A stretch of DNA of 64,000 nucleotides, from NCBI GenBank assembly GCA_013400155.1, contig VXBM01000339.1, forward strand, positions 310,001-374,000, given 5' to 3'. Each line of letters begins with the position of its first letter. The first letter of the stretch is position 1. Below, piece after piece: positions 26,690-38,600 of this stretch. The position numbers were made by a program, and so were the translations under genes. Source of the stretch: Helopsaltes ochotensis (taxonomy: Eukaryota; Chordata; Aves; Passeriformes; Locustellidae). The notes under the pieces were generated by a model. That model was not told the DNA's origin. It searched no databases and was given only the letters and a program-made list of their open reading frames with translations.

Positions 26690-29600
26690 TCTGGGGCATG
26701 AGTATATGTGTATTAAAAAAACCTTAAAAAACAAACCATTTTCTGGAACAATCTAGAGAAACTTCCAGCAATGTGCTTTTGCTGATGTACTGCACAGTGG
26801 CATAGCATGGCAGTCTAATTACATCACTCGTGTCACACTACTTGACTGACTTTCAATTGCCTTGCCTGCCCTGGTCTACCCAAAATTGCAGGCTGTAATG
26901 TACATAAAAGGACTCAGTGTTGCTTATCTCAACTTCATGGAGTTCCTGAAGACACGAAAAATTTTATTTTGTGATATTATTGATCGCTGCTGCCCCTTTT
27001 ACCTTCTCCAATGTTTTTCTCAGATGATGCTACCTGCCATCACCTAACCTAGCTTTTAGCTGGCCAGCACTGTCAGCAGTTCTAGCAAATACTAATGGGA
27101 TTAAAAACAGCAGCTCAGAGAGGAGCCCGAGCAGTACAGGTTTGTGCATGGCTGTGCTATGTTTTGTTCTTTTGAGTGCTCTGACAGCTCCTGCAGTACA
27201 TGACACACAGAGGGAGAAAAATACTGTACCTTTTGGGAAGCAGTGGAAGCCAACCTTTACTGAAGCTTTTTCGATTGGAGTACAGTCTTTCATACATTTC
27301 AGTACTGGGTCAACAGAGTAGCACGTAGATTCCTCACCATCAATAGTAGGATTTCGATTCAGCTTCACATAACTGCGCTGCAGCTTGCACCCTAAGAGGA
27401 AAAGGAAAGGTAGTTAAAATTGTACAAATAAATCCCAATCGATCCTTGCAATAATAAAGGTCCCTATTTTCTCTTCTGCTTTTATTAAAACACAGGTATC
27501 TGAGAAACCATTTCTACAGCAGTGAGGTTATCAAGATAGGACAATGATAAGTTGAGGAAAGAGCCTGAAAGGGGAGCTATTTTTAAAATCTAATTGCACA
27601 ATATAACCCAAATGGAATCATGTATACTCAGTTTTTTAGAACTACCTAATACACAGGAAATAACCTCTCATGTCTGAAAGCTATTAAGAATAGATACTGC
27701 AAGCACAATGGTTACTTCATTGCATTAGGAAAAATGTCAACTGTAGTGAATGGATAAAAAAAAAAGGGAACATTTATATAATAACAACAAGGATAATTTT
27801 TGTATTGGATGATTTTTATAATGCTGCAATTATCTCACTAGAAAGGTATAATGTAACTTAACAGGATACCAGCCACAACTCTGTTTCCTGACACACAGAT
27901 AAGTACAATTCTGCTGCCACTGAAGTCAGGGAGAAAGCAACCATTAACTTTAATAAAATTAATTCAGGTCCAAGGTAAATAGAGACCTACCAAACAAAAC
28001 TGTATTGATGTTATGGGAATCTAACATTGTTTTTCCAGCTATGTGTGAGATGAGGCTCTTTACTGTTTTTTTCCTGAGATGCATCCTCACATGGTGCAGA
28101 AAAAAAATGAAAATTTATGACCTTTGGAAATTTACATGAGTGTAGGATCTGACATTGCATTTATAGTCTGCAACTTGTGTGGTGAAATTAAGTTTGTAGA
28201 CAACAGCTGAAACTGTTTTGATACAATGGTGAAAATCACACTTTTTTTCAGTGGGAGCAAGATTAGGGCTGATTTTGCCTCTCAAGAAAAAAGCTACTCA
28301 GTGTAAGAAATAAAAATGAATTATTTAACATTGAGTTGCACATGAGACAAAAACTTTTGCAGGAGTATATATTCTCTATATTCACAAGAAGTGCTCTAAA
28401 CAGTCAGTGGTTAATAAAGTTAAAATGGATATATATTGATATTGAAATTTCTAAGTAAAAGGTATCTACTGCTTAAAAAAATATTTTCTAGCTGTCGGCA
28501 GAGGAAAAGTGAAATCATAATCCATCCAATCATAAAGTTTTTCCACATCCACTCACCACCAGAGCAGGTTTCTTCTAGCAATACCCATGAATGAACAAAT
28601 GCAGAACAGCTGTGTGCCAGCCTATGGTTTGGCATGAGGAGTTCATTTGCCTTTTCTCTGTCATTATTACCGCAAACTCCGCAGGTCTTTCCTCTCATCC
28701 ATGAAGCAACTGTGACCTGCAAAACAGCACATCTTTGTAGTGAATGCTGACGTGTTAGTCTGTCACACTGGCAAGGTACTAGCCAGCAACCTTGTAAGTG
28801 CAGTACCTTAAGATTTACACCATCAAAAGTCACCTCCTTCAGTCCGAGTTCTGGAACTTCCACTGTAATGGTTTTTCCATTTTTATAAATTTTAATATTG
28901 TCTGTAAAAAGAAGGTGAATCATACAGTGATCATCTTAAATTAGTGGAGAAACTATGTAACAAAACCCACCACAATGCATTTTCCTTCACCATGATAATT
29001 TTGCTGCTACAGTTAAGTACATACATTAAAGTGGAGAGGAAAAACAAAAATAGCAGAAATGATACATTTTCAAAAATATTTTACTGCTATTGCCTATAGT
29101 TGGAACTGATTTCTGTATCCAGTGTGCTAAATTTTGAAATGATAATGACAGTGGTGGTGCTCCAGCTAAATGTCTGAACGAAAGCATCTCTCTGAGACTA
29201 TAACACGAACATTTTTTCTGAACAATCACCAACTTGGGTATATGATAAGAAAGGGCTTTATTTACCTGTCAGTTATGCTGGAGGAATGTAAGAGTGTATA
29301 CACGATATGAAACATGAACATAAGTCAATACAAATCTTAAGAAAGTTGTCTTTAGTTTTCTCTTCAAATTAATTCCAATTGTGTTTTCTTTACATTGAGA
29401 TTTTTCTATGAAATTTATAAAATATTGATATTTACTTCCCAGGTCTATCTTGGAAAACTGGGTATCACAGCTTACTTTTTTCATACTCAGAACCTCCACT
29501 ATGTGAAAGAACTCGTTCTTCATTGCATGCCACAAGGAGAGAGGAATTTGAGGCAGGACAGATTGTGATGTTCCTTCAGAAAGAGCAAAAATAGAAGAAT

Positions 29601-32600
29601 AAATTAATGGTTAATTTAAAATATGAAAAGTATAAATATTTGTGGCTATCTGAATTTGAATGAATGAACAAGCAGTTTGCTTTCCAAAGTGCAAAATTCA
29701 TTGGGACTGTGGGCTTTACTATTCAACCTTTAAAGAAAAGACAGTGTGGGGACTTAGTGAGCAAGTTATCAGATATTGGTGGCTGTGGAATTAAAGACAA
29801 GAGCCACTGCACCACAGAGTCTCAGATGAGGATCCCTTCTGGAAATTCTGTCTTTCCACATATATCTCATTGAAAACCAGTTTCAGCTAGAAATTAGGTA
29901 TCTCCCACTCCCAGACTAACTCCCTGAGAAACTTTGTATCTAATTTCTAAGTATAAACCACACTTACGCTGATGTTGTATTTATGTGAACCTCTCTTGAG
30001 AAAGACTGAGGATCAACCTTTTTTGTAGTAATGATGAATTTTGGGTGCTCAGTACAGTCTTGAACCACCACCAGGTTGCAGCTTTTATTGAAAGAATATG
30101 AATGGCTCACGTGATCAAATGTTTTGAAATCCCTCTCCCTGACTTCACACGTGGCTGCAAAACGAAACCATAAAAAAATAGCAGTTATGACCACTGTATG
30201 TGTTACTGTGAATTACTGAAAGACACCTCTATGAGATTGAACCACCTAGCAAACAGGAAGAAAATTTCACCTCCTTGGCAGAAGCCAGAGTCTGTTAAGG
30301 ACATGGGAATGCTACAAAACAGCTACCTGCTGTAGAATATACTAGTATTGATTTTGACTACGTGCCAAACACAAAACTCAAGCTAACAGGGTCTAAAATG
30401 TACAAAAGTCTTGAGAAACTGGATGCCATAACAAACTGTGATAAAAACTCCCCATTTCCCACAGGAGTGCCAGGCACCAGCCAGGTAGAGACCCATGTGG
30501 CTTCTTTTTGAATAAAATAAACTGGACAGAAAACAGATGAACTGCGCCCATCACCCGATGCCTCTCAGTGCAGATTGGCACCTTCTCAGGAGGGGCAAAA
30601 GACAACCTTTAGTCCTTGAAGACAGGAGTGATTCCCAAACTCTGAATGTTTACAGAAGTTTGAAGCCTCTTCATTCATCTGCCAAAACCCCTGATTCTCT
30701 GTGAGGGAATGAACTGCTGGAAGCAGGGCTCCAGATGTTATGCCTCCCTGTAAGACCATTACAAGGAAAGGCAAGACCCAGCCATGACAGAATATGGATC
30801 TACACACATTGCTTATTCATGAGACAAACATAGAAGTAACATTTACATTGATCTTCTTGTGCTATTTGTGAAGCTATTTCCGGAAATAAATTCCAGGCAG
30901 TGATATCTCGAGTCTCGTAATCTGGAGATGGGCCTAAGGGCAGAGTGAATGGCAATCGGAATCCCTGACAATAAAGTGTTACCTGAAGAAGGAGAAATGA
31001 AAATACATTAAGATAGATTGAACCATATGACTGCAAACCACCCCCGCCCCCCCTGCAATCTTATCTTGGATAAAAACCCCTTGAAGATACATTTCTACAA
31101 TTGCAGTTGTGTTAGCCTCTGCAGAATGCACCCTAACTTTCAGCTTTTGTGAGGAATCATCATCTCTTCCAGTCATACTTGACTTTTTGAAAAATTGTTA
31201 AGAACACTGAAAAGTAATTGATAGAGATAAGTTTAAGTGATAATTGAGTGACTTAAAAAATAAGGTAACAAGTTGAGTAACTGAGATGATGGATGTGTTT
31301 GGAAAAATGAACATCATCCATTAAAGGCTGAAAACTGGCATGTTCAGCATTGGGGTAGGATCCTTTAGCTACAAATGATATTTGCCAAGAGAATCAAATG
31401 AATGTCTAGCACACCAACTTCTTCATTACCACATATCAAAGATCCTGCACTACTAAAGCACTGTGGAGGGTTAAAGACACCCAAGTTTCTGTGTATGAAT
31501 AGCTAGCTGTTATTAATTTGCCAGAGATCCATAGGGGAAATTTTTTAAAGAGGTGCATAGGGATTTGGTGGACAAAGACCAGTTAATTAGTGGGGCTCTG
31601 CAGACTCTGCCTGTGCAGTCTGCTCTGAGAGGGTGACTAACTGCTCCAGTTTGGTTAGAGCAGAGTTGTATTTGTGGCTTGCTCAGACCAGTCACAGCAA
31701 GTGTGGTTACTGCAGATGTGGGACTGGAGTGCCAACACACACAGATGCTGTTTCTGGCTGCAGCAGACTGCAAAGTGTTCTCAAGGTCCCCTCTACCTGC
31801 TCTGAGACCCTCATTCCAGAACTAGTCACACCGGGTAAAAATCCATAAAGGTGTGAGTACAGAGCAGCCATACTTGAGACAATTTGGCCTCACCGCTGTT
31901 CTCAAAATGCAAATAAAGTATTTGGCTACAGAGTCTGATTTTCAACTTACTACTGCACTGGGCCAAAGCAGCACAAAATCAAGAGAACTGCTGTATGTAT
32001 TTCAACACCCACCTAATACAGTCAGGTTTATAACAGCTTCTCTAAAAGGGAATGTTTTCCTTTTTGTTTCTTTACATTAAGTGTCAAAACATTCTAAATT
32101 GAGAATCATTCAAGGTAAGGAAAAGGAAGATAAAAATTTAACGTACCTCAGGAGCTTTAATTACTGTATCAATTGTTCGTGGAGATGTTGCAGCTGCTCT
32201 TACTATAAATTCATGAGATGGATTTCTCTGATGTACTTCTGAGAAGCCCAACATGAGGGCTGCACCAGGAATGTATTGCATGAATCTAGAGGTAAACAAG
32301 ATGTGACAAACTCAGGTGCAGGAACAAAAGCACACATGGGACAGTGAGGACTACTGGCAGATCCAAAAAAATCAGGAAAAAATGGAAGAACTGAAAAGTC
32401 AAGGCAATAATACTTTGGGTCAAATTGAATGGTTGATTTTATCCAGAAGAAGCACACTGGTTTTATTTTACCTATTTAAAATGGCCATTTTTTGAGACCG
32501 AATAGAAGAACATTTTAAAACAAAAAGGCATTTTGAACTGAAATAACAAATAATTTAATAAGGAGAAAGAAATCAAGCATACTTTTTAAATATTTGGAGG

Positions 32601-35600
32601 CAATCATTTAATATGAAACATGTGGAAAAAGTAGAACACATTCATAAAATACTTGTGTACCACTGAACTGGTGGTTTTCATCCAAGCACTGTCCGGACAA
32701 GTATGTTTGGGTTGAATAATTTCATCCAAGTCATTCAGTGTTTTTTAAAAGCAAAGTAGGTTAAAAAAGTCAAATAGAAACTTAGGAAATGATGAATTAC
32801 GTACGCTGTGCTTGTCTTTTTTATCCAGGATGGAAGCTTTCCCCATTGCACCTTCAGCTGTGCAGCTGGCTTCTTTGCCAGTTGGCCTGTGGTAGCCAGT
32901 GCTGCTATCCTGTAATCCCGACACTCCTTGCCCCATCTCAGTCTGGCCTTTGTAAACAGGGAAACAAAGCTCAGAAGAGAATCCCAGAATGAACCTTGAC
33001 CATTTCAAAATGCAAAATTTTCTTTCACCAATTTGTGCATTGATCCTTCATATTTCCCATCTTTTACTCTAATCAGGCTCACAGAAAAATTTTGACTTCT
33101 TCATGCAAAATCTGAGGCATAGAAGGAAAAAAGTTTTCTGGTCTGTGCAGAACTACATGTACATGTTCTTGTTCTCAAAGCAGCCATGGAAACATGTTGA
33201 AATTTCCTTAGACATGGTAACTTCTTAATCAATATGTATTTTTTTCCTAGAAGAGGACTGCACTATAATTTCTGTTTGCCTTCCCCAAGACCTCCTGATT
33301 TGAAACCACCCCACTTTCTTCAATACTGAATATCATGCTGAATTTGTTAATTGCAGCTGTAAAAAGCAGAGGTTTATAAATTGTTGCACAAATATCTCTT
33401 GCTCTAAAAAGCTCATGGGAAGCACACCACAGGGATATGCAAAAAAAGTCAGGACTTCAGGACTTTTTCCTTCATTTATGATGCTCTCTTTGGCATCAAC
33501 CTGTTACCCAACTTTGCTTTTTCCATCTTTTAATATAAATCCTAAGAAATACAGCATGGTAAAATATATTTGAGTTGTGAGTCTTTTGAAATCACAGAAC
33601 AGTCTGAATTGGAAAGGACTGAGAAGGATCATCCAACTCCATCCAGAAAGAGTTCAACTCCTAAGAGAATAGCCTGCACAGGGATCAAATCCTGTGCCCT
33701 TAGTGTTATCAACACTATCTTAATCTTGGGGTCAATAAATTATATACAGAAAAACAGCAAGATTCCCAGACAAGAAAACTCATAGTAGAACAAATAGTGA
33801 TGAAGAAGTCAATTTCTCAAACTTTTTATACTTCTACTGTTTTATCTTGAAACTCAATATTTTTTGCCAGATTTTGAGGTGTGTAATTTTTTTTACTGTT
33901 ATCTATTTTTAATTCAAAAGAATGGTGAAATATTTTGCGAAACTTCACCAACCTTATGTAACATTTCAAAACCAGTATGCTTTTCCTGTTTAATACCCCT
34001 AATCAGCAGATTCTCAGTGCCTGCTCTGGGCTTTGTAGATGTCTCTCTGTGCGAAGCCGCCTGTGCACTTACCTGTGCTTTCAGAGGCAGTATCACAGCA
34101 TCAGCACACGCTTTCCAGTTGGTTTCAGCCAGCTGAACCACAACTAGTTGCACATCAACTTTGGCAGCATCAGAACGAACATATGCTGTAGCTTGATAAC
34201 CTTGATTTCTGTTGTCACTCCTTACTGCCTGTGCCACAATCGTAATGCCAGGTGGAATTACATCTCCCAGGAAGTTGCGCTGAAAAAGAGCCCCCAACCA
34301 TCTGTGCTTAAGTATTTCTGTGCATTCACCAAAGAGCCTGCAGTCCAGTTAATGTGTGCTGATAGCAGGCAGCAGCCCTTGTCCTTCATCAGTTTCATTT
34401 GCAGTACATATTTCTATATCCACAATAGTTAAGGATGAATTCAGTTGGAAACTTAATTATTCAAAGACATGATTATTTTGATGAGGGATCCAAGACACTT
34501 CCAAGCTATCTTTATGCATATAGCAAGAGTTTGTTCATTATTTGAATGTTTCAAATAGCTGCCTACAATGTGTACTAGAAACATTGAGAGTAGTATACAC
34601 ATTCACAACTTATTTTACTATACTACAGTTCCTTCAAGCCAATCAAATATTTTAAAATCCTACTTAGTAGCAGAATCCCCCTAGACATTACCTGCATTTG
34701 CAGAGCTATTTGTTCTATTATTATGTAGATACCTTTATGCAGTACAATTATAGAATACTAAGTGCATAATAAAGGTAGAGACGATCTGTGCTTAATGGGC
34801 CTTCACATTTACCAATCAGTAATGTCCATGGAAAGTCTGATTTTAGTTATACTCTGCATGCACTCATGACCTCCAGTCTACATTTAAAAATAATTAGGCT
34901 GACTTATTTATTTCTTCCTCAGTTTTACCTAAAGCAACTGATTTTGTATTCTGGGCTTTCACAGGAAAAAGAGAATTCTTTCCTCTTTAACTCACAGCTA
35001 CATTCCCTTCAATGCATATAATTTCCAAACCCAAGCTTTCACATATTGCAAATGCCTTCAGAAATGAAGGAAAGGAAACAGGTAAACAAAAGTCTGAACA
35101 CAAGGGGATTCGGAAAAAAACCCCATTGTCTTTTTAGTGGGGGAAATATCTCAATGAACTTTGACTTTCAATTGACAGACTTTTAGTGTCCCTTCTGAGT
35201 CTAACCCCCTCAGCTGGTTAGTGCCACCACATCTACAGCTCCTGCACAGCAGCCAGCTAAGCCTGGCTGCTCTGGGTACCACACAGAGCTGTACCTCATG
35301 GGTCAGGCTGGAGCCATGGCTGTGATGGTGGATGCTGACTCTTTTGCTCCTCTTTGAGTTGTGGGCAGAATTTTCTCCATGGTGGTGGTGGTGGCTGCTG
35401 CTGCTGCTACTGCTGCTGCCACTGCTACTGCTGCTGTTTCTGTGGCTGCTTCCCAACTCAGAGGAAGATGATGATGAGCTGCTTGATCCTTTATGATCTG
35501 GATGCTACGAAATAAAAATAGGTTAAAAATCTATGAGATAGCATCTAGTTTCACAGTGTAAATATCAAAATCAGAGCTATCAGCCTCCTTTTATAGGTAA

Positions 35601-38600
35601 CAGACCAGGACATATCTCGTGTGTTATTTTTATTACCATATATAGACATTAATTATTTTGGGTTGGAACATGCCTCAAATCCACCTTGACACCTCTGCTG
35701 AAAGAAAGACTGCATAGACACTGATTGCAAATGACAACATCACACCGTTCAGGTCTAATGCTAGGGAAAATGAAAAGTGGCACTTCATAAATGGTCAAAT
35801 ACATCTATATCCAGAAAAAAAAAATTATGGATAACACTATAAATCATCTTCTTCTTTTACATGCAGGATATATAATCACTGTACAGGTAACACCTACAAA
35901 AGCCACTCCATTATCACCCTTCTAATATACACTAAAAATACCTTTGTGCCATAATGTGTTTCTGAAATAATGTGTTTCTACCTGGTTTCTGAAAAAATCC
36001 GTGTAATGATTTTGCCATGGTTGCCTAAGAACTGTGGACACAGCTGCTCCCATTGGAAGGTCCCACTGTTTAATCATTACCCCATGGTCTTTTTTAATGT
36101 AGCTTTGGCTGCATTTGCATGTCCTGACCTAAATTTGAGAATTGCAAGTGCTGCAACACCAAAAGGGTGTAGTGTAATAACATATTAATAATAAATCTGC
36201 TTTTTTTGTTCGTCATCAGTATTGTTATTGGACATTATGGAATGGTCAAGGGAAACGGCGCAAACGAAGCCCTTCAGTAACAGGTTTGATTACGTTAGCT
36301 GCAGCTACCATGCAGTGTGCACTTGAATTAGGCACCTACCCAATGGATGTGAGCAGACTTGAAGCGGAGACTGTATACTTTTGGAAGGTGAGAGTCCTGC
36401 AAAATTCCAAAAGAAGTTATTACTTACAGCTCAGTCAGGATCACCTCTTAGCAGAAGTCAAAGTATTAGACATTTTACCCATTCTGTGGAAACGTCGTGA
36501 CTACTGCCACCGTTCCCACGGGACTTGACGCGATTCGCCTCAGCTCGTTTGTCAGATTTGCTGTGCCAAAGGGAAGCACCAGTGCTTTCGCTGCTGCTGC
36601 TGCTGCTGCTACTCTGTGTTTTAGGCTTCTGCTCACGGACGCTTCTCTCGCCTTCAGCAGCACTGGTGAGAGGAAGTGATGTGGTCTTGGATTGCTTCTT
36701 AGCCTTATGCTTTATACCAGATGCTTTGCTACTGCTGCTGCTACCTGCGCTGCTGCTGCTACTGCCTTTGCTGCTGCTGCTCCTGCTTCTACTGATGCCA
36801 CTCTCCTCACTGCTGCTACTCTTACTACTCCTTTTGCTGCTACTACTGCTGCTCTTGCTGCTACTACTACCACTCTTACTGCTACTACTGCTGCTTTTGC
36901 TGCTACTACTGCTGCTCTTGCTGCTACTACTGCTGCTCTTACTACTACTATTACTACTGCTGCTCTTGCTGCTACTACTGCTGCTCTTGCTGCTACTACT
37001 ACTGCTCTTGCTGCTACTACTACTGCTGTTGCTCTTACTACTAGTACTACTACTGTTGCTCTTGCTGCTACTACTGCTGCTCTTGCTGCTACTACTGCTG
37101 CTCTTACTACTACTACTGCTGCTCTTGCTGCTACTACTGCTGCTCTTGCTGCTACTACTACCAGTACTACTGCTACTACTATCACTATTACTGCCACTGC
37201 TGCTGCTACTACTACTACTTTTGCTGCTGCTACTGCTGCTACTGTCACTGTCCCCAAAGGGGTAAAACTTCTTTCCTTTAGCTTTGGACTGCCCTGCTTT
37301 TAGTTTTATCTGGGTGCCTCCCTGTGAGGCTCTGTCATCAGAGTCGCTGCTGGAGGTGCTGCTTGTTGTACTCTCGGCACTTCCACTGGCGCTGCTGGCA
37401 CTGGATGACGAGCTCCTGTATTTTCTTGTCCCCTGGTCAAGGGTAACATTGGGAACAAAAATAATTTTTCAGCTCCTGCAGAACGGCCTAAGCAAAATCA
37501 GATGCAGACACCTCTGAATCTCTGTTGCCTTAGAAGGCAAGGTGTATGCTTGATAACATTCTTACAACGCATCACAATAATTCAAAGGCAGTTTCATAAT
37601 AATGTGTCAAACCCACACATAAGCAGAACAATACCCCAAACACTTTTGTGATAAGGAGCGTGTGCAGCAGTTGTTGACCACACAATAACATGTAACTGGT
37701 AGCAGTAATGGCAATGCTGTAGCTGTCACTGTCTCAGGGCAGGTTGTGTGGTTGGTGTCAGAGCATTTTGCTGCAGTTGCAGGAGCTGTAAATAACAGAC
37801 TACTTTTTGGCCACACAACAGCTATTTTATCTCTTACAAGAGATTTTCAGAAAAGCATACAAAACCAACCTGCTCTTTCTAATGTCTTTCACTTGCAGAA
37901 AGGATGAGGGCCAACAAAAGACCTGCTGAAGGACTGGTATACCCAAAAGTCTGTCATTATTTTCCACTTTGGAATAATATCACGGGAAAACAAAGGTAGC
38001 TACTTAGTAGAAGGAATAAAGATAAGCTGTGTGTAAGGTCTCCTACAAACCTAGAAGTGGAATTTCCCATCAGTACCTGATCATCTGTCTCTGCAAGGAT
38101 TTTCTTCACTTTCTTAATTGCTTCTTTTCTGGAAGATGCTTGTCCCTCTGGATCTTCAAATGTTACTAGACGTACCATTTTTGTAGGAGCTTGGTCTCCT
38201 GCTTGAATTGCGACTTGTATTTTTTCAATAGGTGTCTCAGTGTAAACTGAAATTGCATGACAATTAGTATTACTGTTACTACTAGCAACTGAATGAAACA
38301 CTAAACCAATTTAACCAAAATTTATTTAGCCATTTTTTTCTCAAATATAAGTGTTCAATGATTATTATTGATATTGAGAAAATTTGTTAATTTTTTTTTC
38401 CCTAATAGCTAAAGCACATAATTGCAACTAAATTTTGAAATATTTGCATGATACTGGATTCTTTCCAAGTCAATAAACAGAATGATCAGCAGATTTGAGT
38501 CAAGTGAATCGGATTGCTTAAAGAGATAAATCATGGGTTAATGAATTAAATGTCAGACAGGAATTGAGGCTCAACTCTTGAATGCTAAAGAATGGCCCAA

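Larger units (their letters stand above)
24208..27229 (-). other. VTG1 intron 34 (3.0 kb)
   Basis: Separates the penultimate and terminal coding exons. It holds the 62-bp T tract, a polypyrimidine/(TAAA)n stretch and a 127-codon plus-strand frame at 24889-25272 with no recognisable domain. No nested gene is supported. Confidence 0.8.
27392..35294 (-). other. VTG1 introns 25-33
   Basis: The introns between exons 25 and 34 range from 90 nt (intron 32) to 1.2 kb. Apart from the CR1 remnant in intron 26 and a C-rich run at about 31040-31055, no repeat or extra exon was recognised. Confidence 0.7.

Noticed and set aside
26471..26734. Minus-strand frame with a long poly-Lys run
   Set aside because: It is a translation of the T tract and has no other support.
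27030..27229. Extension of the exon 34 frame past the donor to a stop near 27030
   Set aside because: A consensus donor at 27229 and a phase-matched terminal exon at 24089-24207 encoding a vitellogenin-like C-terminus show this is intron.
29270..29300. Alternative exon 31 ending CAGCATAACTGACAG|GTAAAT
   Set aside because: In the frame needed to enter exon 32 it has a TAA stop three codons before the donor.
36212..36330. A further VTG1 exon between exons 24 and 25
   Set aside because: Minus-strand frames after the ctgcag at about 36305 have no usable donor before a stop, and exons 24 and 25 already join in phase with good homology.
36821..37147. CRISPR-like regular repeats
   Set aside because: The units are contiguous 21-bp coding repeats without unique spacers, in a eukaryotic exon.
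36525..37303. Long plus-strand frames of poly-Leu and Ala/Thr (up to 246 codons), and a minus-strand Ala/Val frame
   Set aside because: They are out-of-frame or opposite-strand readings of the phosvitin AGC/AGT repeat. The repeat has no stop in several frames, and the products are pure low complexity.
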